Part shown: in pieces, positions 17,218 to 26,002 of the stretch
How positions within the stretch are numbered: the first letter of the stretch is position 1
How the letters are laid out: each line of letters starts with the position of its first letter
Origin: Halorubrum rutilum
Lineage (GTDB): Archaea > Halobacteriota > Halobacteria > Halobacteriales > Haloferacaceae
NCBI RefSeq assembly: GCF_024494565.1
Contig: NZ_JANHDN010000006.1
Location: 124,001 to 188,000 of the forward strand
Direction: 5' to 3'
DNA: 64,000 nt
Program-made: the position numbers and the translations under genes
Notes under the pieces: generated by a model
Databases searched by the model: none
Seen by the model: only the letters and a program-made list of their open reading frames with translations
Told to the model about the DNA's origin: nothing

Positions 17218-20063
17218 GCGATGTCGAACCGAATCCGGAACAGCGCGAACTCATTAACGCGATCGAGGGCCTGTACCTCGTCGATGCGGGCGCTGGCACT
17301 GGGAAGACCTTCACCGTCACCCGCCGATACGCGAATATCGTCGCACAGGATGGGGTTGATCCGTCCGATGTCCTGTTGGTCACGTTCACCAATAACGCCG
17401 CCGAGGAGATGCGCGACCGGATTGTGCGGAACAGCGAGTACGGAATGCGGGAGCTCTCAAACGCCCCCATTCAGACGTTCCACTCGTTAGCACACGATAT
17501 CCTTGATGAACACGGCCATGATGCGCCGACATATCTCGGCGTGGAGGAGACGATCACCGGCTCGACGCGGATCATCGAAGACGACATCATCGAACAGGCG
17601 CTGTTTCGAGAGTTCATCGGCCAGTTCATCGACTCGCACCCCGAGTACACCGAGTTCTTCACAGCGATCTCAGAAACGACAGAACTGCTCGATCTCATCA
17701 AAGAGCTGTCTGCGAAGGGTGTCTTTCCCACCGCAACCGGCTGGTACCGCGACGGTGAGTCACACCTCGACGGTGATTTTGCGGCGTTCGAGACGCTGTT
17801 CGCCGAGATAAACGAACCCCGAAATGGTGGTAGCAGGCAGTCGAAGCTCCGCCAGAAGCTTAACGACTACGGGAAGGAGAAAACCTACCTCCCGGACGCC
17901 CCTGAACAATGGGAGCTTCGAGGAGACGGCAAGCAGATCCCAGCGGCTGTCGCAGAACGCGTCTTCGAGGAGGATCGAACGGCACTCAAGCAGTTCGTTC
18001 ATGACGTGTATCACGCCTACCTCGAGTTTGCGCTGCGACGGAATTACCTGAACTTCGGGTTCCTGCAGCTGTTTGCGTTCGTGCTTCTGTGTGAAGACCA
18101 CGACCTCCGAGAGCGGCTCGGATACGAGTACGTGATGGTCGATGAGTTTCAGGACTCGAGTGAGATCCAGTTCAAGCTGATGCTTCTTCTCGCCGGCACC
18201 GACAATATCTGTGTGGTTGGTGATTGGAAGCAGAGTATCTACAGCTTCCAATACGCCGACGTCGACAACATCCGTGAGTTCGATGATCGGCTCCACCGGT
18301 TCGTCGATGAACTCAACCGAGACGCAGAGCGAGTCACCTTCTCGCCGACGAAGGCTGCCGGCAAACGGTTGACGCGAAACTATCGGTCGACACAGTCTAT
18401 CTTGGAGTTCTCAACACATGCGCTGACAGCGCGTGCGACGAAAAGCGAATCACTGGATACTGAAGCTATCTCTGAGACAGTCACGCCGTTGGAGGCTGAT
18501 ACGGACCGTGATGATAGTCGTATCGAGGCGCTCACGAGCGAGGACGAACACGAGGCGATCCTCGCGAAAATCGACGCCATCGTCGACAATGACGACTACG
18601 CCGTTGAGGGTGATGACGGCGAGTACCGCGCGCCGAACTACGGCGATGTCGCCGTCTTGACCCGGACTCGCGACTTCGGCCGGGACCTACTCGACACGGC
18701 GAACGCGTACGACCTCCCGATGGCGTATGAAGGTGGGATTGAGGTGTTCCGAACGGACGCCGCAAAGCTCCTGTTAGCGTGGCTTCGGATCCTCGAACGC
18801 AACGCCGATCGGGGCTGGGCGCTCGTCTTAGCGGAAGCCGGGTATACGATCGACGAGGTGAACGCGATCCTCGACGGTGACGCGTACCCTGACGCGATGG
18901 TTACCTTCCGCGAAGAGCTCCGAGAGATGGAGACATTCGGCGGTGTCGCCCGTCGCGTGTTCGATCGATACGATCGGAGCGGCCCAACTGCGGACGTCGT
19001 TCTCGACACGGTCCAGTCCGTCTATGGGACGACAACGTTCACCCGTGGAGAACTGATTCAGTTCATCGAAGCGGCGATCGACGATGGCAGTACCCACGAG
19101 GTTGACGCTGGTGCGGGGACGAATGCGGTGACTGTTCAGACGATCCACGCGACAAAGGGCCTCGAATACCCGATCGTCATCCTTGCGAATATGAACAGAA
19201 ACAAGTTCCCGTCGACCGGCGGCAGTGGGAGCGATATTGCGTATACCGATCCGGTCGGACTCCGACAGCGGAAGGTGTACTCTGAAGAGGCTCACGATGT
19301 GCCACACGTCTACGACAATTGGCAGACAGACGTTCTCAACAAGTGTCTCCCGCCGAACTACGATGAGGAACGCCGCCTCCTCTACGTGGCTATTACGCGC
19401 GCTGAGAGCCACGTCATTTTGACCGGCGGTGAGGATCCGAACGTGTTCCTCGATGAACTTCCCGTTGACATCGAATCTGTGGATCCAGTTCTGTCGGCCT
19501 TCGGCCCGATAGAGGACGAACATTCACCGTTTACGGTTGATATTCCGGAGCCAGATGGGCCGGCACGCTACTCTCCGCATACATTCATTGACGACGCGGT
19601 ATTCGAAGGGGACACCGGTGGTCGAGGGATGGAGTTTGGGTCTGATGTCCACGAGTTCGCAGAGCGGTATGTGCTCGACGAGGCTGTCGACACCGACGGC
19701 AACCCTGATAAAGAGAATGTGCGGGACCTCCTAGAGTCACTTGACGGCGAGAAGCAAGCCGAAATCGACGCGTTCCTTCCGTTGATTGTGGACGACACGG
19801 AGGTGACGATCGGTGGGATCATCGACTTGCTCCATATCACGCCTGATCAGGTCGATATCATCGACTACAAAACTGATCTCACCACCCACGCCGAAGACGA
19901 ATACAAGAAACAGCTCAGCATATACTACCACGTCGTTGCCGACCAATATCCGGATCGGTCGGTCTCTGCTTCAATCTTCTACACCCATGATGGTAACCGG
20001 CGCAGGATCACCCAGCTCAGCAAATCAGAACTCAAAGATCTGGTCCGAACACACCGAACGTAA
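17214..20063 (+). CDS. AddA-like UvrD-family helicase with C-terminal nuclease
   Basis: A 949-residue superfamily 1A helicase: Walker A DAGAGTGKT near residue 23, Walker B MVDEFQDS near 308, motif V QTIHATKGLEYPIVIL near 641 and motif VI LLYVAITRAESHVILTG near 722. A C-terminal RecB-type nuclease follows (FGSDVHEF, then GGIIDLL and IIDYKTD near 866-885). With the overlapping upstream gene it should form a helicase-nuclease that resects DNA ends. All motifs appear intact. Haloarchaea usually use Mre11-Rad50/HerA-NurA for resection, so this pair is an accessory system. Confidence 0.85.
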   Translation: MSDVEPNPEQRELINAIEGLYLVDAGAGTGKTFTVTRRYANIVAQDGVDPSDVLLVTFTNNAAEEMRDRIVRNSEYGMRELSNAPIQTFHSLAHDILDEHGHDAPTYLGVEETITGSTRIIEDDIIEQALFREFIGQFIDSHPEYTEFFTAISETTELLDLIKELSAKGVFPTATGWYRDGESHLDGDFAAFETLFAEINEPRNGGSRQSKLRQKLNDYGKEKTYLPDAPEQWELRGDGKQIPAAVAERVFEEDRTALKQFVHDVYHAYLEFALRRNYLNFGFLQLFAFVLLCEDHDLRERLGYEYVMVDEFQDSSEIQFKLMLLLAGTDNICVVGDWKQSIYSFQYADVDNIREFDDRLHRFVDELNRDAERVTFSPTKAAGKRLTRNYRSTQSILEFSTHALTARATKSESLDTEAISETVTPLEADTDRDDSRIEALTSEDEHEAILAKIDAIVDNDDYAVEGDDGEYRAPNYGDVAVLTRTRDFGRDLLDTANAYDLPMAYEGGIEVFRTDAAKLLLAWLRILERNADRGWALVLAEAGYTIDEVNAILDGDAYPDAMVTFREELREMETFGGVARRVFDRYDRSGPTADVVLDTVQSVYGTTTFTRGELIQFIEAAIDDGSTHEVDAGAGTNAVTVQTIHATKGLEYPIVILANMNRNKFPSTGGSGSDIAYTDPVGLRQRKVYSEEAHDVPHVYDNWQTDVLNKCLPPNYDEERRLLYVAITRAESHVILTGGEDPNVFLDELPVDIESVDPVLSAFGPIEDEHSPFTVDIPEPDGPARYSPHTFIDDAVFEGDTGGRGMEFGSDVHEFAERYVLDEAVDTDGNPDKENVRDLLESLDGEKQAEIDAFLPLIVDDTEVTIGGIIDLLHITPDQVDIIDYKTDLTTHAEDEYKKQLSIYYHVVADQYPDRSVSASIFYTHDGNRRRITQLSKSELKDLVRTHRT

Positions 20064-20178
20064 CTCCGGCTCCTCTTTATCGATGCCAACTTACGCCTGA
20101 CGTTCAGCAGCTCACTACCAGCTAGGCCACTCCGTCGGAGTCGCGTAGCTTTACACTCTACCGACGTCGACTGTGTCC

Positions 20179-21609
20179 ATGGACTCGCCAGAAAAGCTCA
20201 CTACTCTTCTCGTCATCGCCGGGATGGTTCTCCTCGCCGGTTGTGCCGGCGGAATCTCTGGTGACCCGGCTCCTGTTGATCCGGAACCAGCCAACGGGGC
20301 CTCTCCTGTCACAACCAACGGGAGTGTTGAGGTCCACTACATCAACGTCGGTCAATCGGTCAGCACGCTCATCACGAGCCCAAATGGTGAGACAATGCTC
20401 GTTGATACGGGCCACTACAACGACGACGGCGAGTACGTCCTAGCGTATCTCCAACGCCATGATATCTCGCGAATCGATCATCTCGTCACATCGCATAGTG
20501 ACGCAGATCACATCGGTGGCAACGCCGCGATCATCGAGTACTACGAAACAGAAGCCGACGGGATTGGCGCGGTGTACGACCCCGGGATCGCGTCAAGCAC
20601 ACAAACCTACGCTGAGTATCTCGACGCGATCGAAGCACACGACGTGACGCTGTACGAAACGCGTGAGGGTGACACGATCGACTTTGGCGATGTCGATGTC
20701 AATGTCCTCGGCCCACCGGATCCGTACCTCGAAAACGAAGATCGCAACGAGAACAGCATCGTCCTCAAGCTCACCTACGGCGAAACGAGCTTCCTGTTTT
20801 CAGGCGATGCCGAAGACGATCAGGAAGCATACCTCGTCGACGAATACGGACCAGAGCTGGACTCGACAATTCTGAAAGCCGGCCACCACGGCTCTGCGAG
20901 CTCGTCAAGTGGAGCGTTTCTTGATGCGGTCGATCCGCAAGCAGTCGTTATCTCGAGCGCGTATGATTCCCAGTACGGACATCCCCACGAGGAGGTCCTC
21001 CAACGACTCGCTGAGCGATCACTCCCAGCGTATTGGACCGCAACACACGGCAACATCATCTTGACCAGTAACGGACAGAACGTTACTGTCCAAACCCAAC
21101 GAGACGCCCCGACTGATCCGAGTACGATCCGTGAGGGCGATCCGATCGACGTTGGAGCGCCTGACGCTGTTAGTGACCGGGCCCGCATTGAGAGCGATGG
21201 GACAACCAGTATCTACACTGGTAGCAACGACACTCCCGATGACACGGACAGCGAGACGGATGAGACGACAGCTGAAGCCGCCCTGACAGTCGCTGAAATC
21301 CACGCGGACGCGGCTGGTGATGACCGAGACAACCTCAATGACGAATACGTCGTCTTTGAGAACACCGGTAACGAGACGCTCGATCTCTCTGGCTGGACAA
21401 TCGAAGACGAAGCAGGTCAGAGGTACACTATTCCTGAGGGATTTGAGCTTGCTGCCGGTGAATCAGTGACACTTCATACAGGCAGTGGTACGAGTACAAC
21501 TACTGAATTGTACTGGGGTTCTGGGTCGCCGATTTGGAACAACGACGGGGATACCGTGATCGTCAGTACTCCTAACGGGGAGCGTGTCCTAGAGGAGACA
21601 TATTCATGA
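20179..21609 (+). CDS. Secreted ComEC-type metallo-beta-lactamase lipoprotein with lamin-tail domain
   Basis: The protein begins with a lipoprotein signal (lipobox VLLAGC, Cys22). A metallo-beta-lactamase domain of the ComEC/Rec2 soluble type follows, with the metal motif SHSDADHIGG near residue 105 and further His in KAGHHGSAS. A Thr/Asp-rich linker leads to a C-terminal lamin-tail (LTD) domain (DEYVVFENTGNETLDLSGWT). ComEC-type MBL domains are nucleases in DNA uptake, and LTD domains often accompany secreted nucleases. The next gene overlaps by 4 bp and encodes the DUF3006 partner typical for this family. It is preceded by the AddAB-like genes on the same strand. The ATG was chosen over a GTG two codons upstream. 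Confidence 0.8.
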   Translation: MDSPEKLTTLLVIAGMVLLAGCAGGISGDPAPVDPEPANGASPVTTNGSVEVHYINVGQSVSTLITSPNGETMLVDTGHYNDDGEYVLAYLQRHDISRIDHLVTSHSDADHIGGNAAIIEYYETEADGIGAVYDPGIASSTQTYAEYLDAIEAHDVTLYETREGDTIDFGDVDVNVLGPPDPYLENEDRNENSIVLKLTYGETSFLFSGDAEDDQEAYLVDEYGPELDSTILKAGHHGSASSSSGAFLDAVDPQAVVISSAYDSQYGHPHEEVLQRLAERSLPAYWTATHGNIILTSNGQNVTVQTQRDAPTDPSTIREGDPIDVGAPDAVSDRARIESDGTTSIYTGSNDTPDDTDSETDETTAEAALTVAEIHADAAGDDRDNLNDEYVVFENTGNETLDLSGWTIEDEAGQRYTIPEGFELAAGESVTLHTGSGTSTTTELYWGSGSPIWNNDGDTVIVSTPNGERVLEETYS

Positions 21610-21905
21610 CTGATCTAGTTGATCTGGACAACGGCGAATACACAGCTGTGGTGGACTCACTCGAAGATGGATTCGCTACCGTGTTTTTCGAACGAGACGG
21701 CGAGGAGGTAGAGAATGCTGTCCTAGAAGCTGATCGACTCCCTGAGGACGGGCACCACGCCGATGCGATCCTCACAGTCACCGTTGTCGACGGCGACTTG
21801 GAGACAGTACAGTACGAACCCGAACAGACCACGAAGCGAAAAGACGCAGCCCAGAATCGGTTTGATCAGCTCTCGAAACGGCCACCGCCGGAAGACGATT
21901 CGTAG
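21606..21905 (+). CDS. DUF3006 family protein
   Basis: 99 residues: a small beta-rich domain (GEYTAVVDSLEDGFATVFFE, then ENAVLEADRLPE) followed by a charged tail ending RPPPEDDS, matching DUF3006. Proteins of this family are commonly encoded next to ComEC-like metallo-beta-lactamases in bacteria and archaea; their biochemical role is not established. Its ATG overlaps the stop of the MBL gene, so the two are translationally coupled. Confidence 0.75.
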   Translation: MTDLVDLDNGEYTAVVDSLEDGFATVFFERDGEEVENAVLEADRLPEDGHHADAILTVTVVDGDLETVQYEPEQTTKRKDAAQNRFDQLSKRPPPEDDS

Positions 21906-21906
21906 A

Positions 21907-22791
21907 TCACTCAGTTGATGTCCCCAAGCGGTTACCCGGTTTCTTAGCCGATCGGTGGCCGATGTACTCCGCGATGAGCCCGAGTACAGTAACGATCATG
22001 CCGGTCGCAAACCCTGTACCATGAGCGATTACGCTGACAAATCGCCCCGTTTCATCCAGTTGGACTTGGAATAGCTGCGAAAGGAGTACGACCACTACTA
22101 CACAGGCAACTACGATAGGCAGGAGTCCATCACGCTGTGACCAAGCCCATGCCCGCCACGTCGGAATTTTAGCCCTGTTTCTGACAATCCCGATTCCGAT
22201 CGCGAAGGCTGCAATCGTACAAAGGATGACAGCTACAGATGGAGACAGCACAGCAGACGTTATTGCGAGCGCGGAGAGCGCTCCGAGGACAATTGTTCCC
22301 GTCGTCACGACGCCGGCGGCATAGCCATACCTCTCGGTCACTGTACGTGCGAGTGAGACGTACAGCAATCCACCGAACGCACTCACGACCCCGGAAAACC
22401 CGCGTGCCGTCGACGCGTCTGCAACAAGATTCCACTGCAGTTTCAACAGCCAGTAATCTGCGAGTTTTGTCACTAGCGGCGCGAGCACGAGACACCCGAC
22501 TACAGCGAACCAGAACGGACGTCGACGCTCCCACGTTGTAGTGAGTGCGTACGCCGATGCCATCACGATCACGTACCACGTTACGCTAGACGCTAGATGT
22601 GAAACGCTATCGTGGAGGATCGCCGCAGTCCAGGCCGAGACAACAGTAGGCTCGCCGTATGTGAACAGGAACTGCGATCGGAGAGGGTTGGGGAGGAAGA
22701 GATGAACGGCAACGAGAACACCAGCAACCCCTGAGAGTGTGGCAATCTCCACTGTTTGGGTTGGTGTTAGAGATCCCTGTCGTCGAGACAT
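21907..22791 (-). CDS. Rhomboid-like intramembrane serine protease
   Basis: A 294-residue polytopic membrane protein with the rhomboid signature elements: HDSVSHLASS near residue 60 (the HxxxxHLxxN-like loop), GFSG with candidate catalytic Ser133, and HGTGFATG with candidate His257. It would cleave substrates within the membrane. It has additional helices and an unusually long interval between the Ser and His motifs, so it may be a diverged or inactive homologue. It converges on the DUF3006 gene with one base between the stops, so it is not in that operon. Confidence 0.6.
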   Translation of the reverse strand: MSRRQGSLTPTQTVEIATLSGVAGVLVAVHLFLPNPLRSQFLFTYGEPTVVSAWTAAILHDSVSHLASSVTWYVIVMASAYALTTTWERRRPFWFAVVGCLVLAPLVTKLADYWLLKLQWNLVADASTARGFSGVVSAFGGLLYVSLARTVTERYGYAAGVVTTGTIVLGALSALAITSAVLSPSVAVILCTIAAFAIGIGIVRNRAKIPTWRAWAWSQRDGLLPIVVACVVVVVLLSQLFQVQLDETGRFVSVIAHGTGFATGMIVTVLGLIAEYIGHRSAKKPGNRLGTSTE

Positions 22792-22888
22792 TCACGCTGG
22801 GTTGTCCAAGAGCGAATAAAAAGGGACAGATCGGTCCACTCGCGAGGAGTTCGAATCTTTGAAAGTTGGGTGGCGATCGAGCACAATC

Positions 22889-22926
22889 TTAACCAACAGA
22901 GTAGAGAAAGAGCGCATGTTGGTTAA
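22889..22926. repeat. Perfect 10-bp inverted repeat
   Basis: TTAACCAACA and TGTTGGTTAA are separated by 18 bp in the region between the rhomboid-like gene and the zinc-ribbon gene. It could be an operator for a dimeric regulator or a transcript hairpin; no function can be assigned. Confidence 0.45.
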
Positions 22927-23055
22927 TCAGACTAGTAGCCTACATCCACTGGAAACCTAGTGTGTTTGGCCCGCAAAGCCGCCAAAGGCTTAGGTTCAAG
23001 ACCAGCAGATATCCATTTGGAAGGAACACTGTCACACGCTCCTTCCACCCCTTCC

Positions 23056-23208
23056 ATGAACGCTGACGAATCGCCCCTCGGTCGGTGTCCGAAATGTGGT
23101 GAGGACATATCCGAAGCGTGGATTCTCGTTGAGTACGAGAAGGACGACGGCACAAAGGGCGTGTGGACCGAGTGTCCGGCGTGTGAGGACGTTGTAGCCC
23201 CGGAGTAG
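23056..23208 (+). CDS. Small zinc-ribbon protein
   Basis: A 50-residue protein, MNADESPLGRCPKCGEDISE and then a second CPACE knuckle after a beta segment (AWILVEYEKDDGTKGVW), so four cysteines are placed to bind one zinc. Haloarchaea encode many such microproteins. The frame is open upstream, but that part is not protein-like. It lies 53 bp before the start of the interrupted TRAM gene on the same strand. Confidence 0.7.
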   Translation: MNADESPLGRCPKCGEDISEAWILVEYEKDDGTKGVWTECPACEDVVAPE

Positions 23209-23293
23209 AGAGACAGCAGAATAATGTGTGGTTCGTCGCGTATGCGGTGTACGGTCTACAAATGGAGATTTCAGCATAATTCAAGGTGGAGCC

Positions 23294-23334
23294 TCCGACC
23301 TCAGGGAGCGAGTGTAGCGAGCGAGTAGGTCGGA
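23294..23334 (+). repeat. Left-end hairpin of the tnpB element
   Basis: TCCGACCT pairs with AGGTCGGA across a 25-bp loop containing AGCGAGCGAG. Subterminal stem-loops at the left end are recognised in single-stranded form by the Y1 transposase in this family. Confidence 0.65.
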
Positions 23335-23422
23335 GAGGAAACCGACAACCGACGACACAACCGCACGACAGTAGCTACCCGACTCCCAATCATATTAGTA
23401 CCGTCAAGTATTAGTCTGAAAT

Positions 23423-24667
23423 ATGGAGGTGCGTCGAACCGCGCCGGTCAAACTCATCGTTCCTGATGAGCGGTACGGCGACCTCCACGAATCCGCGCGA
23501 CAGTTCCTTCACTGCGCAAATCGTGCTGCCGAGTTCTGTTGGGACGACCGTTCCTACACGAACTGCGTCACGGTGAACTCAACTGCGCGAGACGCACTCT
23601 ACGTGGAGCTGCGGGAAGAAACTGAACTCACAGCGAACCTCGTTCAAGAAGCCATCCGACGCGCCGTCCAAGCGACGAAAGGGTGCGTCGAACGGTGGAA
23701 ACAGGGCAAGCGTGTGAGCCAGCCGGAGTTCACGTCGTGGAGTATGCTCTATGACAAGCGGAGTGCGACGTTCTATCGGAACAAAGTTTCACTCTCAACC
23801 GTCAATGGGCGGGTTGAGTGCGAGTTTGAACTTCCAGCGGACAGCCCAACGCCCTACGAACAGTACGTTCTCTCGGACAAGTATGAATTCCGGGCGAGCA
23901 CACTCCAATACGACAAGGCGACTGACGAGTTCTACTTCCACATAACAACCCGGAAGGACGATGATGACGAGTCCGAGGTTTCGGAAGATACCGGGCACCA
24001 AACAGTCCTCGGTATCGACCTCGGGGTTAACAGTCTCGCCGTCTCCTCAACGGGACGCTTCTGGCAAGGTGACGACTACGACCACTGGTGCCGCGAGTTT
24101 GAGAAGCGGCGTGGTGAGCTACAACAGCGCGGCACGCAGGCCGCTCACAACGCGTTGCTTCGCCTCGGAAAGCGCGAAGAAGCATGGCGAAAACAGTACA
24201 TCCACACGGTTGCCAACGAGATCGTCGAGGAAGCCGTCGAACACGACTGTGACGTAATCGTGTTCGAGGAGTTAACGGGCATCCGTGAGCGACTTCCACA
24301 GGCGAAGTGGCACCACGTCTGGGCGTTCCGACGCCTCGCCGAGTATGTCGATTACAAAGCGCCAGAACAAGACGTCTCCGTGGAGCAGGTCGAGCCGAAC
24401 CACACGTCCCAACGTTGTTCTCGGACGGACTGTGGGTTCACACATGAAGACAACCGCCACGGAGAACACTTTGAGTGCCAGAAATGCGGTTACGAGGTCA
24501 ACGCGGACTACAATGCAGCGAAGAATATCGGGGTTCGATACGCCCGGAAACAGAGACACAGCCTCCGTTCCTCGCCCACGTCGGGGAGCGGAGACGCACC
24601 AGTAGACGTGCGTGTGAATGGTGGGACGTTGAACGGCAAGAGTCACCAGCCCATTGCTGGCGACTGA
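23423..24667 (+). CDS. tnpB: TnpB RNA-guided endonuclease
   Basis: A 414-residue TnpB with a complete RuvC triad: Asp199 in GIDLGVNS, Glu282 or Glu283 in VFEELTGIR, and Asp362 in NADYNAAKNIG. The zinc finger has Cys332, Cys337, Cys352 and Cys355 (RCSRTDCGF, then FECQKCGYE). TnpB proteins cut DNA at sites specified by an omegaRNA made from the element's right end, which favours retention of the element. Everything needed for activity seems present. The N-terminal part is acidic, as expected for a halophile. Confidence 0.9.
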   Translation: MEVRRTAPVKLIVPDERYGDLHESARQFLHCANRAAEFCWDDRSYTNCVTVNSTARDALYVELREETELTANLVQEAIRRAVQATKGCVERWKQGKRVSQPEFTSWSMLYDKRSATFYRNKVSLSTVNGRVECEFELPADSPTPYEQYVLSDKYEFRASTLQYDKATDEFYFHITTRKDDDDESEVSEDTGHQTVLGIDLGVNSLAVSSTGRFWQGDDYDHWCREFEKRRGELQQRGTQAAHNALLRLGKREEAWRKQYIHTVANEIVEEAVEHDCDVIVFEELTGIRERLPQAKWHHVWAFRRLAEYVDYKAPEQDVSVEQVEPNHTSQRCSRTDCGFTHEDNRHGEHFECQKCGYEVNADYNAAKNIGVRYARKQRHSLRSSPTSGSGDAPVDVRVNGGTLNGKSHQPIAGD

Positions 24668-24689
24668 TTGCTGGGAGTCCACATCAAAG

Positions 24690-24735
24690 CCCTACTCTCA
24701 ACGAGCGAACCCCGTATGGGGCGAGCGAAGTAGGG
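24690..24735 (+). ncRNA. Right-end stem-loop, likely omegaRNA scaffold 3' part
   Basis: CCCTACT pairs with AGTAGGG and encloses a second stem CCCC-GTAT-GGGG flanked by CGAGCGA and GCGAGCG. In IS200/IS605 elements the right end is transcribed as the scaffold of the TnpB guide RNA, and the adjacent host sequence (here beginning about TAGTTTACGGAAAG) becomes the guide. Assignment is by position and fold; transcription is not shown. Confidence 0.6.
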
Positions 24736-25196
24736 TGGGGTAGTTTACGGAAAGTCGAAGAGCGCAACGGGTCGTATGTCATTGAGGTACCGGAGCAAGA
24801 GCTCCACCTGGGCGACCTAGAGGCGGACGAAACGTACCGTGTCGCTGTGTTGCCGTCACCCACCACCAGCGAGCCCACCACTACTGACACCGATCCACAG
24901 CCCCAGCAAACGTCACAGACGCCCCCTGTCGAGGAAGGAGAACAACGCACTGTCGAAATCGAAGATATTGGTGACCAGGGCGACGGCATCACCCGTGTTG
25001 AGCGCGGATTCGTCGTTATTGTTCCCGATACCAAACAGAGTGAGCGTGTCACTATCGAGATCACTGATGTCCGCGAGAATGTCGCCTTCGCGGAAGTTGT
25101 TGATCGCATTAGCTACTACGAGTAGTCTGGAGCGTTCATTAGAATTATACTTCGAAGATCAGTAGTATTTCAAAACTCGAATACGTAAGAGAGGGT

Positions 25197-25478
25197 ATGT
25201 ATGATCTCACAGGCTTTCAGCGCGACTTGCTGTACGTAATCTCCGGGCTTGATGATCCACATGGACTCGCAATCAAAGACGAGCTCGAGGATTATTACGA
25301 AAAAGAGATCCATCATGGGCGGCTCTATCCGAATCTCGACACGCTTGTTGAGAAGGGACTTGTCGAAAAAAGTCAGCGCGATCGACGAACTAACGAGTAC
25401 ACCACCACTCGTCGAGGCACCAGAGAAATCGAGGCGCGAGCCGAATGGGAGGCTAAGTACATTGACCACGACGGGTGA
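25197..25478 (+). CDS. PadR-family transcriptional regulator
   Basis: 93 residues with the PadR winged-helix pattern: LTGFQRDLLYVISGLDDPHG, the variable EIHHGRLYPNLDTLVEKGLV segment (recognition helix and wing), and a C-terminal TRRGTREIEARAEWEAKY. Such small haloarchaeal PadR proteins are DNA-binding repressors. The gene stands alone, ~70 bp downstream of the disrupted TRAM gene and upstream of the partition repeats. Its target is unknown. Confidence 0.8.
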   Translation: MYDLTGFQRDLLYVISGLDDPHGLAIKDELEDYYEKEIHHGRLYPNLDTLVEKGLVEKSQRDRRTNEYTTTRRGTREIEARAEWEAKYIDHDG

Positions 25479-25671
25479 ACCGTCGCGATTGAGAATGCCC
25501 TAGCGTCGCCGCTTCATACTCTTGATGGCAAGGATAGTCTGTGCTGCCGTGTCGTCGGGCAACTCATACATCAGGAAGTTACCAATAATCCGATGAAAGT
25601 TAAAAGTCGTACTCGACTGCCCATGAAGCACGATCTCTCTTCATCCCGGAGGTAGTCCTGATCCCTGGTGA

Positions 25672-25761
25672 AAACGCCCGAAACGACAATAACGAATTCA
25701 ACGAGCGAAACGAACAGAATGAGAAAAACGAATGTAATGGGCGCATTCTGGAGAACGAATT
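25672..25761 (+). repeat. 9-bp-period repeat array, block 1 (putative centromere site)
   Basis: Successive 9-bp units follow a loose NAACGANNN pattern, for example AAACGACAA, TAACGAATT, CAACGAGCG, AAACGAACA and AAACGAATG, and stay in phase over 10 units with a few degenerate ones. The strand is non-coding in any sensible frame. The location upstream of a parA gene suggests a parS/parC-like site bound by the partner protein. Confidence 0.65.
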
Positions 25762-25810
25762 GGTGTGGAGAAACTGGCTGCCCCATCTTCGATGAACAGA
25801 ACGACAAACG

Positions 25811-25900
25811 AAACGAACAAAACGATCGAAACGAATGAAACGAATAAAATGAATGGGTTGATGAAAACGAGTGAATATGCTTCAACGAGTGTAACGAACA
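25811..25900 (+). repeat. 9-bp-period repeat array, block 2 (putative centromere site)
   Basis: Ten units in strict 9-bp phase, the best being AAACGAACA, AAACGATCG, AAACGAATG, AAACGAATA, AAATGAATG, AAACGAGTG, CAACGAGTG and TAACGAACA. The phase is shifted relative to block 1. It lies ~100 bp before the parA start codon. Confidence 0.7.
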
Positions 25901-25964
25901 CTTAGTTTTAATATCGTGGTAATCCTCCCGCCGAGTGAAACACCCTCACCGAACACACTGAATA

Positions 25965-26000
25965 AAACGAACGAAACGAACACAACGAGAGAAACGAAGA
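25965..26000 (+). repeat. 9-bp-period repeat array, block 3, abutting the parA start
   Basis: Four units AAACGAACG, AAACGAACA, CAACGAGAG and AAACGAAGA end two bases before the parA ATG. Protein bound here would cover the promoter or start, so partition complex and autoregulation may be coupled. Confidence 0.7.
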
Positions 26001-26002
26001 TA

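Larger units (their letters stand above)
23285..24740 (+). mobile_element. IS1341-type (IS200/IS605 family) tnpB-only insertion element
   Basis: A single tnpB gene lies between two subterminal hairpins that share GCGAGCGA strings, and the whole unit splits a TRAM-domain gene. No tnpA (Y1 transposase) is present, so it needs a helper. Elements of this family insert without target duplication, which fits the absence of flanking repeats. The exact ends are estimated to within ~10 bp from the hairpins and from where the interrupted protein resumes. Confidence 0.75.
23262..25125 (+). pseudogene. TRAM-domain gene interrupted by a tnpB element
   Basis: The first codons ATG-GAG-ATT-TCA (MEIS) match the usual start of haloarchaeal TRAM-domain proteins and are followed at once by the transposable element. 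After its right end the same protein resumes as RKVEERNGSYVIEVPEQEL, continues through a Pro/Gln-rich linker and ends with an intact TRAM domain (VEIEDIGDQGDGITRVERGF, then VVIVPDTKQSERVTIEI). TRAM domains bind RNA and in archaea act as RNA chaperones. The start codon and ~5 residues are now separated from the body by ~1.45 kb, so the gene is probably inactive unless translation starts inside the element. Confidence 0.75.

Noticed and set aside
22930..23050. tRNA-like stretch with GGTTCAAGACC
   Set aside because: It resembles a T-loop, but the flanking bases do not form the 5-bp T stem or an acceptor stem, so no tRNA or tRNA-derived attachment site is claimed.
25571..25901. Minus-strand frames rich in Ser, Phe and His over the partition repeats
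   Set aside because: They are the translation of the 9-bp repeats read backwards; the periodic codons explain the open frame.
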